The notes: a model not told the origin generated them from the sequence alone. A stretch of 5,265 nt of DNA from Nitrospira sp. (GCA_030456405.1 JAKDNQ010000168.1:1-5265); one strand, 5' to 3'. Positions 1 to 4,879 are shown, numbered from the stretch's first letter. A program made the numbers and translations.

Positions 1-70
1 AGGCGTGGGTGGCGAATTGAGAATCGATAGTATTGGTAGTGTAGAAGGAGGTGTGGAGCGACATGACGAA

Positions 71-601
71 CTAATTTGCGCGCTCTTCCAAGGGGAAAAA
101 TTCCATCGTGCTCCGACTGAATTGCCAGACTGAAACCGCCTCATACTCTTGACCTTCCTCATTCTGATAGCGAGCGGTAAATTCCATCACGAACGTCGCC
201 TTGCCGTTCAGCACGTTTTCAAAGAAGGCGTCTGTAAGGATGCCTCTCAATTCTAGGCTCCTGTTCGGAGCAAGCGTAGACAGAGTATAGGTATCTGTTT
301 CTATCGGCACACTGTTCCCGTCCAGAAACACGGCGAGGTCGGTTCGCACATGATACGCTGGGTTCGGGCCGGTATTCCGATATCGGATAGACAGTCGGGA
401 CCGTTGGCTCTCATGATAAAACCTTGCATGATGGCTCTGAATATTGGGACGGGGCACGACCCCTTTCGGTTCCTTCACCTCCCCTGTGCCTTGTGATGGT
501 TCAACGGATTGCCCGACGCGGTTCTCATGTGTCTCAAGTGGACCGCAGCCGGCGGACAGTGTGGTCACGATAACTAATATCGACACGCCATATCGATACA
601 T
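71..601 (-). CDS. Small lipoprotein, unknown function
   Basis: This encodes a 176-residue predicted lipoprotein. The N-terminus is a short basic segment (Y2-R3-Y4) and a hydrophobic stretch (about residues 5-15), followed by S16-A17-G18-C19, a slightly loose lipobox that would place the lipidated Cys at residue 19. Residue +2 is Gly, not Asp, so outer-membrane sorting is plausible if the host is Gram-negative. Residues 20-60 are polar and probably a flexible linker. Residues 65-165 alternate short hydrophobic strands and turns (SIRYRNTG, LAVFLDG, ATFVMEF), suggesting a beta-sandwich; I do not recognise the family. The frame is open to an upstream ATG at 769, but I chose 601 because the signal peptide begins there and AAGGAAG lies at 607-613, a correctly spaced ribosome binding site. 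It appears monocistronic within the window; no terminator is visible in 1-70. Confidence 0.75.
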   Translation of the reverse strand: MYRYGVSILVIVTTLSAGCGPLETHENRVGQSVEPSQGTGEVKEPKGVVPRPNIQSHHARFYHESQRSRLSIRYRNTGPNPAYHVRTDLAVFLDGNSVPIETDTYTLSTLAPNRSLELRGILTDAFFENVLNGKATFVMEFTARYQNEEGQEYEAVSVWQFSRSTMEFFPLEERAN

Positions 602-631
602 AGATACTTCCTTCGTCAGCGAATCGCATAC

Positions 632-640
632 CTTATACCA
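632..640 (-). promoter_or_regulatory. Extended -10 promoter candidate for the lipoprotein gene
   Basis: On the minus strand, TGG precedes TATAAG (TATAAG occupies 632-637). This is a TGn extended -10 with five of six matches to TATAAT. It lies about 30 bases upstream of the chosen start at 601, leaving a leader of about 25 bases. No good -35 is present at 17 bp, which extended -10 promoters tolerate. This is a motif match only. Confidence 0.4.
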
Positions 641-798
641 GAGCGACGGGAAAACACTATCCCCCGTGTACGGCCTGTTTCTATTTCTCCACGTCGGAAT
701 GTCCAACATGGCATTTCTTGGAATCGGCCCGGTGCGCATGTCCAGCCTATGCTGTGTATCAGTCGTCATGTCTGTTGCTGCTCAAGCGAGGGGTTCAG

Positions 799-822
799 GG
801 CTGTGGGCGAGGCTGTGGGCGA
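799..822. repeat. 12-bp tandem duplication
   Basis: GGCTGTGGGCGA occurs twice head to tail (799-810 and 811-822). It sits in non-coding sequence upstream of the minus-strand lipoprotein. Probably a local slippage product with no assigned function. Confidence 0.6.
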
Positions 823-1067
823 GATTGGGTGGCATTTGGTTGCGGTGGCCGGCTGAGTGAATCTGAAATGATACAGGGATGAATCAGTTTGGATTCATGA
901 AAGGAAGAGCGCGGTACTCGTTTGCCTTCAGACCTTCCCCCTCTTTCCCAAGTCATCTCAATGAAATGTTACAGATTATGTTAGGCACTGAGGATGAACC
1001 GTCCACGAGATGGACCGCGGTGTTGCTCTGGCGCAGGCTTTGCTTTCGCTAGGTAAAGAGGTCACCA

Positions 1068-1094
1068 TCAGTAACCAGCAAAGAGGGTTACTGA
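1068..1094. promoter_or_regulatory. 9-bp perfect stem-loop
   Basis: TCAGTAACC (1068-1076) and GGTTACTGA (1086-1094) are perfect inverted repeats around a 9-base loop. There is no following T-run, so it is not a typical intrinsic terminator. It could be a protein-binding site or an RNA structure upstream of the membrane protein gene. Confidence 0.4.
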
Positions 1095-1145
1095 GCATCG
1101 GGCGGGTGCATGAATGGAGAGCGTTGTTCTCGTGCCGGGCGGTGG

Positions 1146-1176
1146 TTGACTGGAGGAACCCCCAGTTCCATACATT
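1146..1176 (+). promoter_or_regulatory. Weak sigma-70-type promoter candidate
   Basis: TTGACT at 1146-1151 matches five of six -35 bases. TACATT at 1171-1176 matches four of six -10 bases, but the spacer is 19 bp, longer than ideal. It would put transcription about 45 bases before the start of the small membrane protein at 1230. A motif match of limited weight. Confidence 0.28.
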
Positions 1177-1229
1177 GTGTCCCCAGGCGCAGGGTGATTC
1201 ATATGTTTCTTTGACGTCTCGGTACTGTC

Positions 1230-1466
1230 ATGATGATCTTTGTCACCATCATGTTTTTACTGCCGCCGGTGCTCGTGGCTTTGTACCTCTCTGTGTCCGG
1301 CGTGTTCACCAATCGGAGAGCCTTCCAGTCTGTCTTTTATATCCTGCTGGCGTTCTTTGCACTGACCATCGGGGTCAGCATAAGCATTCTATACTTCTAC
1401 CGAAGCTACGACCCCCGGGTGACAACCCAGATTTCGCTGAGTGAGGCTCTGCCCGAACCTCTATGA
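1230..1466 (+). CDS. Small two-helix membrane protein, hypothetical
   Basis: A 78-residue protein with two clear hydrophobic helices, about residues 3-25 and 33-57. They are joined by a short loop containing T-N-R-R, and a polar 20-residue tail follows. By the positive-inside rule the Arg-containing loop should face the cytoplasm, with both termini outside. No family is recognised and no catalytic motif is visible. An in-frame stop at 1212-1214 and the lack of other starts make 1230 the first possible start. No Shine-Dalgarno sequence is visible before it; a second in-frame ATG at 1251 would shorten helix 1 by seven residues. The start codon lies in an inverted repeat (CATGATG 1229-1235, CATCATG 1247-1253). 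The stop overlaps the stop of the convergent gene. Hydrophobicity supports it being real; the missing ribosome binding site counts against it. Confidence 0.5.
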   Translation: MMIFVTIMFLLPPVLVALYLSVSGVFTNRRAFQSVFYILLAFFALTIGVSISILYFYRSYDPRVTTQISLSEALPEPL

Positions 1467-2726
1467 ATAGAGGGTGCGAACGATCATGGTTGTGTTGAAC
1501 AGCATCGCGTTCAGGCGGGTGTAGGCGGCGTGGCCGTAGTAGTGATCGCTTACATTCGTTGATCCGGTGGAATCTTTATAGTCGGCGAGAATTCCCAGTC
1601 CCTCACTCGGGATACGGACAGCTCGGCGGGCACATTCAAGCCATCGTTCGAATCCATCGAACGGCTCCACAAGTTCCCAGAGGGCTTTGTTGGCCGCTTT
1701 GGCTGCATCAGTCACCGGCACGGCATCGCTGCCGGCCACGGCCAATTCTTGGATGTAGTCGCCACCCCACGCAATCGGCATCTCCATCGTGATCTGGGGT
1801 AATTCCATCTTCGAGAGCCATGTCTTGCCGTCAGTCCGCATGTTGCGATGGTTCACGATGTGCAGCAGCTTGCCAAGACCCGACGGATCCCATCCATAAC
1901 GAACCGGCGTCCCGAACGTGACGATGTCCAACGTCGCGCCATTCAACAGTGAGCCAGTTTTCAGTAGCGGCTCGATACGCTCGATCGCGGCTGACAGATC
2001 AGGCTGGCTGCTCTGTTCGGCATAGCTCGACAAGAGACTAAGTAATTTGGGTCTGCCGCTGATGAGGCTGGGGCACAGAAGATTGGATACAAGTGCCAAT
2101 ACCAAGCCGGCCTGTCCATGCGCTTGGATGAGGATGCGGTCTCCGGCGGCCAATTTCTGGCTCTCGCACAACTCGCGCAGGTCATCCAGCAATCGAACAG
2201 CTGCCATCGCGCGTCCGAGATGATGGTGTTCGGCCGACCAGAGGATGCGGAGGCATGTGATCGTCTTCGAGACGTTTCGATTGACGGCTTTCCGGAACTG
2301 ATAGACGGAGGCGTTCGTGAAATTGCCTGCGTCGCCGACTTGGTCGTCCAAGAGTTTTTTCGTCGCGTCATCGTTCGCGAGGGGCGGCTTCAACCCATTG
2401 GGCAACAAAGGGATGCCATTACTGCCTTCACACATCAGCGCCAGTAACGCATCGAGGCCTGCCACCCCGCGCGAATAGCCGCGCTTGAGTCCGCCGACTT
2501 CATCCAGCCGCTGTATCCCGAAGACATCGGTTCCGATGATCGATCCATGCAGCAAGACGACTGCGCGCACGCCGGCCTGCGACAATGTTGCGCCACATTG
2601 CGCCATGGCGTCGAACCAGGCTGGAGAACCCGGCTCCACGCCCGGCGTCAGTTCCGCCATGGCCAGACGGTCACCGGGGCTCTTCCGCGACAGCTCATCG
2701 TGCTGGAAATTATTTTCGTTCGGCAT
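1461..2726 (-). CDS. Alpha/beta-hydrolase-like protein with altered nucleophile elbow
   Basis: A 421-residue soluble protein with no signal peptide, so probably cytoplasmic. Visible marks of the alpha/beta-hydrolase (lipase-like) fold, in order: VVLLHGSIIGTDVFG at residues 56-70 (strand followed by HG, the oxyanion region); RILIQAHGQAG at 197-207, at the place of the nucleophile elbow; IVTFGTP at 268-274, the strand that commonly carries TxGTP in lipases; and SDHYYGHAAY near 393-402, a reasonable site for the catalytic His. The elbow normally reads G-x-S-x-G; here the serine position is Gly204 (codon GGA at 2115-2117) and the first Gly is Ala202. The protein may thus be non-catalytic, or may use another residue. 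Middle segments are helical and leucine-rich (170-260). I find no strong ribosome binding site before 2726; Met23 (2660) is an alternative start. It is transcribed alone and divergently from the HEAT lipoprotein operon. Substrate and role are unknown. Confidence 0.75.
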   Translation of the reverse strand: MPNENNFQHDELSRKSPGDRLAMAELTPGVEPGSPAWFDAMAQCGATLSQAGVRAVVLLHGSIIGTDVFGIQRLDEVGGLKRGYSRGVAGLDALLALMCEGSNGIPLLPNGLKPPLANDDATKKLLDDQVGDAGNFTNASVYQFRKAVNRNVSKTITCLRILWSAEHHHLGRAMAAVRLLDDLRELCESQKLAAGDRILIQAHGQAGLVLALVSNLLCPSLISGRPKLLSLLSSYAEQSSQPDLSAAIERIEPLLKTGSLLNGATLDIVTFGTPVRYGWDPSGLGKLLHIVNHRNMRTDGKTWLSKMELPQITMEMPIAWGGDYIQELAVAGSDAVPVTDAAKAANKALWELVEPFDGFERWLECARRAVRIPSEGLGILADYKDSTGSTNVSDHYYGHAAYTRLNAMLFNTTMIVRTLYS

Positions 2727-2871
2727 GGGCGGCTTGTCTTACCTGAAAGGGAGTCAGGAGTGCAACGCAGTGGGAGCAGCGGAAACGCGAATTTCTCTAG
2801 CCTTGCGTCTTCAGCCTCTGCCCAATCCTGGTGGCACGGTTCTGGCTTCTGCCACAAATGGACACATTTCA

Positions 2872-2885
2872 GGAAATATTTTTCC
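2872..2885. promoter_or_regulatory. AT-rich near-palindrome upstream of the promoter
   Basis: The 14 bases GGAAATATTTTTCC form a near-perfect palindrome (six of seven base pairs). It sits about 10 bp upstream of the TTGACA box and is AT-rich in otherwise GC-rich DNA. It could be an UP-like element or an operator for the divergent gene pair. No function is proven. Confidence 0.3.
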
Positions 2886-2894
2886 ATAGGGGTG

Positions 2895-2923
2895 TTGACA
2901 TACGTATGTGCGTTCTGTAGGGT
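2895..2923 (+). promoter_or_regulatory. Sigma-70-type promoter candidate, TTGACA -35
   Basis: TTGACA at 2895-2900 is a perfect -35 box. With a 17-bp spacer the -10 would be TAGGGT (2918-2923), only three of six matches, so activity may depend on an activator or another sigma factor. It is well placed to transcribe the upstream ORF at 2984, the lipoprotein and the DUF1566 gene, with a leader of over 200 bases before the lipoprotein start. Confidence 0.45.
2898..2909. promoter_or_regulatory. 12-bp perfect palindrome overlapping the -35 box
   Basis: ACATACGTATGT is self-complementary over all 12 bases and shares its first three bases with the TTGACA box. A dimeric regulator bound here would compete with RNA polymerase. 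The ACATAC/GTATGT half-sites resemble operators of some TetR/AcrR-family repressors, but no regulator gene is present in the window, so the partner is unknown. Confidence 0.4.
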
Positions 2924-2983
2924 TCCGTCCTCGATTCGAGGTCCACACGGCCTCATCCCGTGGCCATTCGATAGGAGAGCGTC

Positions 2984-3085
2984 ATGCAATCCGTCAGCGC
3001 TCGACGACCCACCTCCCGCACGCGGCTTCCGGTTTGCACTCACTCACTCACTCACTCACTCACTCACTCACTTCTTTCCACGTAA
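2984..3085 (+). CDS. Upstream ORF (leader peptide) spanning the CACT repeat
   Basis: A 33-codon frame starting at ATG 2984 with a well-placed ribosome binding site, AGGAG at 2973-2977 and a six-base spacer, ending at TAA 3083-3085. The peptide begins M-Q-S, has an Arg-rich first half, then T-H-S-L repeats encoded by the tetranucleotide array. It lies between the TTGACA promoter and the lipoprotein gene. With nine repeat units it stops 59 bases short of the lipoprotein start. One more unit, or two fewer, would place this start in frame with the lipoprotein. One fewer, or two more, would move the stop to 3129-3131, just 13 bases before it. That translation starts here is inferred from the ribosome binding site; the peptide resembles no family I know. 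It may be a regulatory leader or the former N-terminus of a longer protein. Confidence 0.42.
   Translation: MQSVSARRPTSRTRLPVCTHSLTHSLTHSLLST
3037..3072. repeat. Tetranucleotide repeat (CACT)9
   Basis: Nine uninterrupted perfect copies of CACT, 36 bases. Perfect tetranucleotide tracts are prone to slipped-strand mispairing, and in host-adapted bacteria such as Haemophilus they switch genes on and off by frameshift. This one lies inside the upstream ORF and 72 bases before the lipoprotein start. The tract is open in all three forward frames, each reading T-H-S-L repeats, so copy changes alter where an upstream frame ends rather than creating stops in the tract. Confidence 0.9.
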
Positions 3086-3112
3086 GCACCGAGGTTTCGT
3101 CTCATGGCGACT

Positions 3113-3142
3113 GGGAGGCAGGTCACTGTGACCTGGTCTCCC
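3113..3142 (+). promoter_or_regulatory. Strong hairpin just before the lipoprotein start codon
   Basis: The core CAGGTCACTGTGACCTG (3119-3135) is a 17-base palindrome with 8-base arms and a single central T. It is extended by GGGAG (3113-3117) pairing with CTCCC (3138-3142), with a G-T wobble and one bulged G between. As RNA this gives about 13 pairs. It contains the only purine-rich Shine-Dalgarno-like stretch (GGGAGG, 3113-3118) near the ATG at 3145 and ends two bases before that codon. No T-run follows, so it is not an intrinsic terminator. It could block ribosome access, or as DNA bind a dimeric regulator. Confidence 0.55.
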
Positions 3143-3144
3143 CG

Positions 3145-3678
3145 ATGGTCTCGACGATTCCCATCTCACGTTCTAACAAGCTGATCGCGCTGCTTGCGCT
3201 GGCGCTGTTCGCCGATCTTCCCGCTTGTGGGTCGGCCCCAACGGAAGAGACCTCGAACCCGGGCACGGCAGTGGTGGGTGGAGCGTCTGAGACCCGCGTA
3301 CCCGCCACGGAAGAAGACAGCCACCGTCAGATCGCCACGGCGCCTCGCTCCAACGGTCCATCCCGGCCGGCGCTCACATCCGATCAACCGTCACAGAGAA
3401 CACCGGAGCCGCCGCAGCCGGAGATGCTGGTCATGCCCGACTGGATTGCGCAGGCTCTGGAGTCGGCGGATATCGGCGTGCGGCTCCAAGCTTTGGACCG
3501 TTGGGGGCAACAGGGGCAGACGGCGTCGCTCGATCCGCTGGTCGTGGCGCTGGACGATGAGGATGAGGACGCGCGGGCCAAGGCGATGGGAATCATCGAA
3601 CGCCAGTGGGGGGTCGAGCCGGAGGGAAGCGAACAGGGAGCGGCAGGGAGCAGCGAGCCGAGAGCGAGCAGCGAATAG
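3145..3678 (+). CDS. HEAT-repeat-like lipoprotein
   Basis: A 177-residue predicted lipoprotein. Residues 1-27 form a signal peptide (basic R9/K12, hydrophobic 13-22) with lipobox L25-P26-A27-C28. Residues 29-95 are low-complexity, rich in Pro, Thr, Ser and Glu: a likely periplasmic linker. Residues 97-157 read as a HEAT-like helical repeat: WIAQALESADIGVRLQALDR, then LDPLVVALDDEDEDARAKAM, with the alternating Leu/Ala pattern and Asp-x-x-x-Arg spacing typical of HEAT/PBS-lyase repeats, which usually mediate protein contacts. The C-terminal 20 residues are Gly/Ser/Glu-rich and encoded by purine-rich repeats. ATG 3145 was chosen because the signal peptide starts there; the frame is open upstream to GTG 2908, which would bury the signal peptide. 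No Shine-Dalgarno sequence lies within the usual distance. Translation may depend on the upstream ORF and the hairpin. The DUF1566 gene follows after 44 bases, probably in one operon. Confidence 0.75.
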   Translation: MVSTIPISRSNKLIALLALALFADLPACGSAPTEETSNPGTAVVGGASETRVPATEEDSHRQIATAPRSNGPSRPALTSDQPSQRTPEPPQPEMLVMPDWIAQALESADIGVRLQALDRWGQQGQTASLDPLVVALDDEDEDARAKAMGIIERQWGVEPEGSEQGAAGSSEPRASSE

Positions 3679-3722
3679 CCAACAATCGGTGCAGTCAACC
3701 ACCACACACAAGGAGGAGTGTC

Positions 3723-4376
3723 ATGCAAAGCAGAAGAACGAGATGGCTGAGTGGGCTTGGAGCGGTCGTCCTCATCGGCGGATTGGTTCTTGCGAACGCT
3801 GGAACCGGCGTCGCGCAGGTTGAAGCGACGAGCAACCAGTCCCAGAATCCCTTCAAGAAGATTCTGAAGAAGCTCGACGAGATCCTCGCGAAGCTGAACG
3901 GCGGTGGAGGACAAGACGGCAACCACACCCTGCGGTGGGATCAGAACCTGCCGGCGGCTGAGCGGTTCGTCGTGCTCGCATCCTTCGCCAATGCGGCAGT
4001 GCTGGACAAAGAAACCGGGCTGGTGTGGGAGCAGTCGCCGTTGACGACCGAGCATGATTGGAACTCTGCGCGGGTGCAATGCGCGGACCGGACGACCGGC
4101 GGGCGAAAAGGGTGGCGCTTGCCCTCGGTGCATGAGCTGGCGAGCCTGGTCGATTTGGCTGGTGGCGCTTCGGGCCCAACCCTTCCGCCGGGTCATCCGT
4201 TTCTGAACGTCCAGGCGGACGTCTATTGGTCGGCCTCAACGGACGCCGGTGTTGCTGACATCGCGTGGATCGTGAACTTCTTCTCTGGCAGCACGCGCAC
4301 CCTCAGCAAGGTCGCATCCAGCGACAACCGCGCCTGGTGTGTCCGTGGTGGCCATAATGACGGCAGTGAGTATTGA
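3723..4376 (+). CDS. Exported DUF1566 (Lcl C-terminal) domain protein
   Basis: A 217-residue secreted or periplasmic protein. Residues 1-31 are a Sec signal peptide (R4, R5 and R7, hydrophobic 11-24) with probable cleavage after G29-V30-A31. Residues 42-59 (NPFKKILKKLDEILAKLN) form a short amphipathic helix, followed by a Gly-rich linker. Residues 85-210 match the DUF1566/Lcl C-terminal pattern: VLDKETGLVWEQSP (93-106), W113 with the A116/C120 helix, GGRKGWRLPSVHELASLVD (126-144), P156-G157-H158-P159-F160, VYWSAST (167-173), AWIVNF (181-186) and WCVRGG (205-210). In lectin-like relatives this fold is linked to cell-surface or ligand-binding roles; the ligand here is unknown. Start at 3723 is supported by AGGAGG at 3711-3716, six bases away, and by the signal peptide. 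It probably shares a transcript with the HEAT lipoprotein and may partner with it in the envelope. Confidence 0.88.
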   Translation: MQSRRTRWLSGLGAVVLIGGLVLANAGTGVAQVEATSNQSQNPFKKILKKLDEILAKLNGGGGQDGNHTLRWDQNLPAAERFVVLASFANAAVLDKETGLVWEQSPLTTEHDWNSARVQCADRTTGGRKGWRLPSVHELASLVDLAGGASGPTLPPGHPFLNVQADVYWSASTDAGVADIAWIVNFFSGSTRTLSKVASSDNRAWCVRGGHNDGSEY

Positions 4377-4645
4377 TCGGACGTGAAGCCCGCTTCGACT
4401 CAGCCCGCATCGGCGAGGCGGCGAGGCGTGCGAAGCGAGCGTATCTCGTCCCTCGACTCGGGAGTGTGCAGCGGATGATTTGGGGGCGCGGGGGGCGTGC
4501 GCCCCGGGCCTAGGGGACTGGCTCAGGCGGGCAGTCCCGCTACAGAACCATCCCTGCCGGTGCCTGTACTCCAGGACCGCCATCTACAAGACGGCCATGG
4601 ACCTTGAAATACAGTACCGCTACGAGATCGACGCGGGCCGAGATC
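4377..4645. other. Convergent intergenic spacer with GC-rich stem-loops
   Basis: This stretch separates the DUF1566 gene from the convergent toxin-antitoxin-like pair. It holds GGGGC-GTGC-GCCCC (4493-4505), GGGACTG/CAGTCCC with an 11-base loop (4514-4538) and a GAGATC/GATCTC pair around a 12-base loop (4624-4647). It also has GC-rich short repeats at about 4412-4428. No complete gene is supported here; a short coding-like stretch is listed separately. Confidence 0.5.
4493..4538. terminator. Tandem GC-rich hairpins, possible terminator or palindromic repeat element
   Basis: Two consecutive stem-loops: a 5-bp GC-only stem with a 4-base loop (4493-4505) and a perfect 7-bp stem (4514-4520 with 4532-4538). 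They lie between convergent genes, where bidirectional termination is expected. There is no T-run on either strand, so rho-independent termination is unproven. They could instead belong to a dispersed REP-like intergenic element. Confidence 0.3.
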
Positions 4646-4659
4646 TCACGAGGCCATGA
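4573..4659 (+). pseudogene. Possible gene remnant, C-terminal fragment
   Basis: One frame reads as plausible protein from about 4573 and ends at TGA 4657-4659. It includes a stretch beginning at ATG 4597 (M-D-L-E-I-Q-Y-R-Y-E-I-D-A-G). The codons look like ordinary coding sequence, but upstream of 4573 the frame becomes unconvincing (Cys-, His- and Pro-rich). No ribosome binding site precedes the ATG. It overlaps the 3' end of the DUF2283 gene on the other strand by 14 bases. It may be the tail of a decayed gene, or chance; I recognise no family. Confidence 0.2.
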
Positions 4660-4879
4660 GGATGCGCGTCTGCACCGGCAGGCTTTTGGAGGGACGCCGC
4701 TCTCGTTTTCCTAGAAAGTTCAGAATTTCAAAGCCAATGACTGACCCATCGGCCGCAAGCGAATAGACGACGTCTTTATTCCCCACCTCACTCTCCCGAC
4801 AGAGCACTTCTTTTTTCTCGCTGAACCGGAGAGCAAGCACATTGCCTTTGCGATCATAAGTAATCCGAATCGGCTTCAT
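4646..4879 (-). CDS. DUF2283 family protein, putative antitoxin
   Basis: A 77-residue protein matching the DUF2283 pattern: an N-terminal strand IRITYDRKGNVLALRF (4-19), a charged segment, then VVYSLAADGSVIGFEILNF (37-55), the D-G-x-V-x-G-x-E-I-L signature of this family. The C-terminus is basic (K58-R62). It follows a BECR-like gene, with its start inside the last codons of that gene (26-base overlap), so the two are translationally linked. AAGGAGT at 4888-4894 is a good ribosome binding site eight bases before the ATG at 4879. DUF2283 genes are often neighbours of small RelE/DUF4258-like genes, and the pair is probably toxin-antitoxin; the assignment as antitoxin is by context, not proven. 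Confidence 0.8.
   Translation of the reverse strand: MKPIRITYDRKGNVLALRFSEKKEVLCRESEVGNKDVVYSLAADGSVIGFEILNFLGKRERRPSKSLPVQTRILMAS

Larger units (their letters stand above)
602..1229. other. Intergenic stretch without a convincing gene
   Basis: Between the minus-strand lipoprotein and the plus-strand membrane protein I see no reading frame with a signal, domain or ribosome binding site. The frame open on the plus strand from 1010 to 1444 lacks recognisable features and is partly the out-of-frame shadow of the membrane protein. The stretch holds the extended -10 candidate near 632-640, the tandem duplication at 799-822, a hairpin at 1068-1094 and a weak promoter at 1146-1176. Confidence 0.5.

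Noticed and set aside
45..74. AAGGAGGTG followed by ATG ACG AAC TAA on the plus strand
   Set aside because: A strong ribosome-binding-like sequence, but the frame encodes only three residues and stops just inside the end of the minus-strand lipoprotein gene.
602..769. Longer start (769) for the minus-strand lipoprotein
   Set aside because: It would put 56 residues before a good signal peptide and skip the ribosome binding site next to 601.
444..860. Plus-strand frame of 138 codons
   Set aside because: It lies opposite the lipoprotein gene, with no signal or domain; composition looks like an antisense shadow.
1010..1444. Plus-strand frame of 144 codons
   Set aside because: No recognisable pattern; its second half is the out-of-frame reading of the membrane protein, rich in Cys, His and Pro.
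1961..2371. Second minus-strand frame inside the hydrolase-like gene
   Set aside because: An Arg/Ser-rich shifted reading of the same strand, with no independent start signal.
3037..3072. CACT array as a CRISPR or iteron array
   Set aside because: Units are 4 bases with no spacers, and no replication or Cas gene is nearby; it is a simple-sequence repeat.
3113..3142. Hairpin as an intrinsic terminator
   Set aside because: No T-run follows, and the lipoprotein start codon comes two bases later.
2908..3144. GTG start at 2908 for the lipoprotein
   Set aside because: The frame is open, but the signal peptide would lie about 80 residues in and the start would almost coincide with the -10 region of the TTGACA promoter.
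3104..3184. 26-codon frame ATG 3104 overlapping the lipoprotein start
   Set aside because: No good ribosome binding site, and it overlaps the signal peptide sequence out of frame; probably chance.
3384..4196. Long minus-strand frame opposite the lipoprotein and DUF1566 genes
   Set aside because: Arg/Ser/Pro-rich antisense shadow of two well-supported genes in GC-rich DNA.
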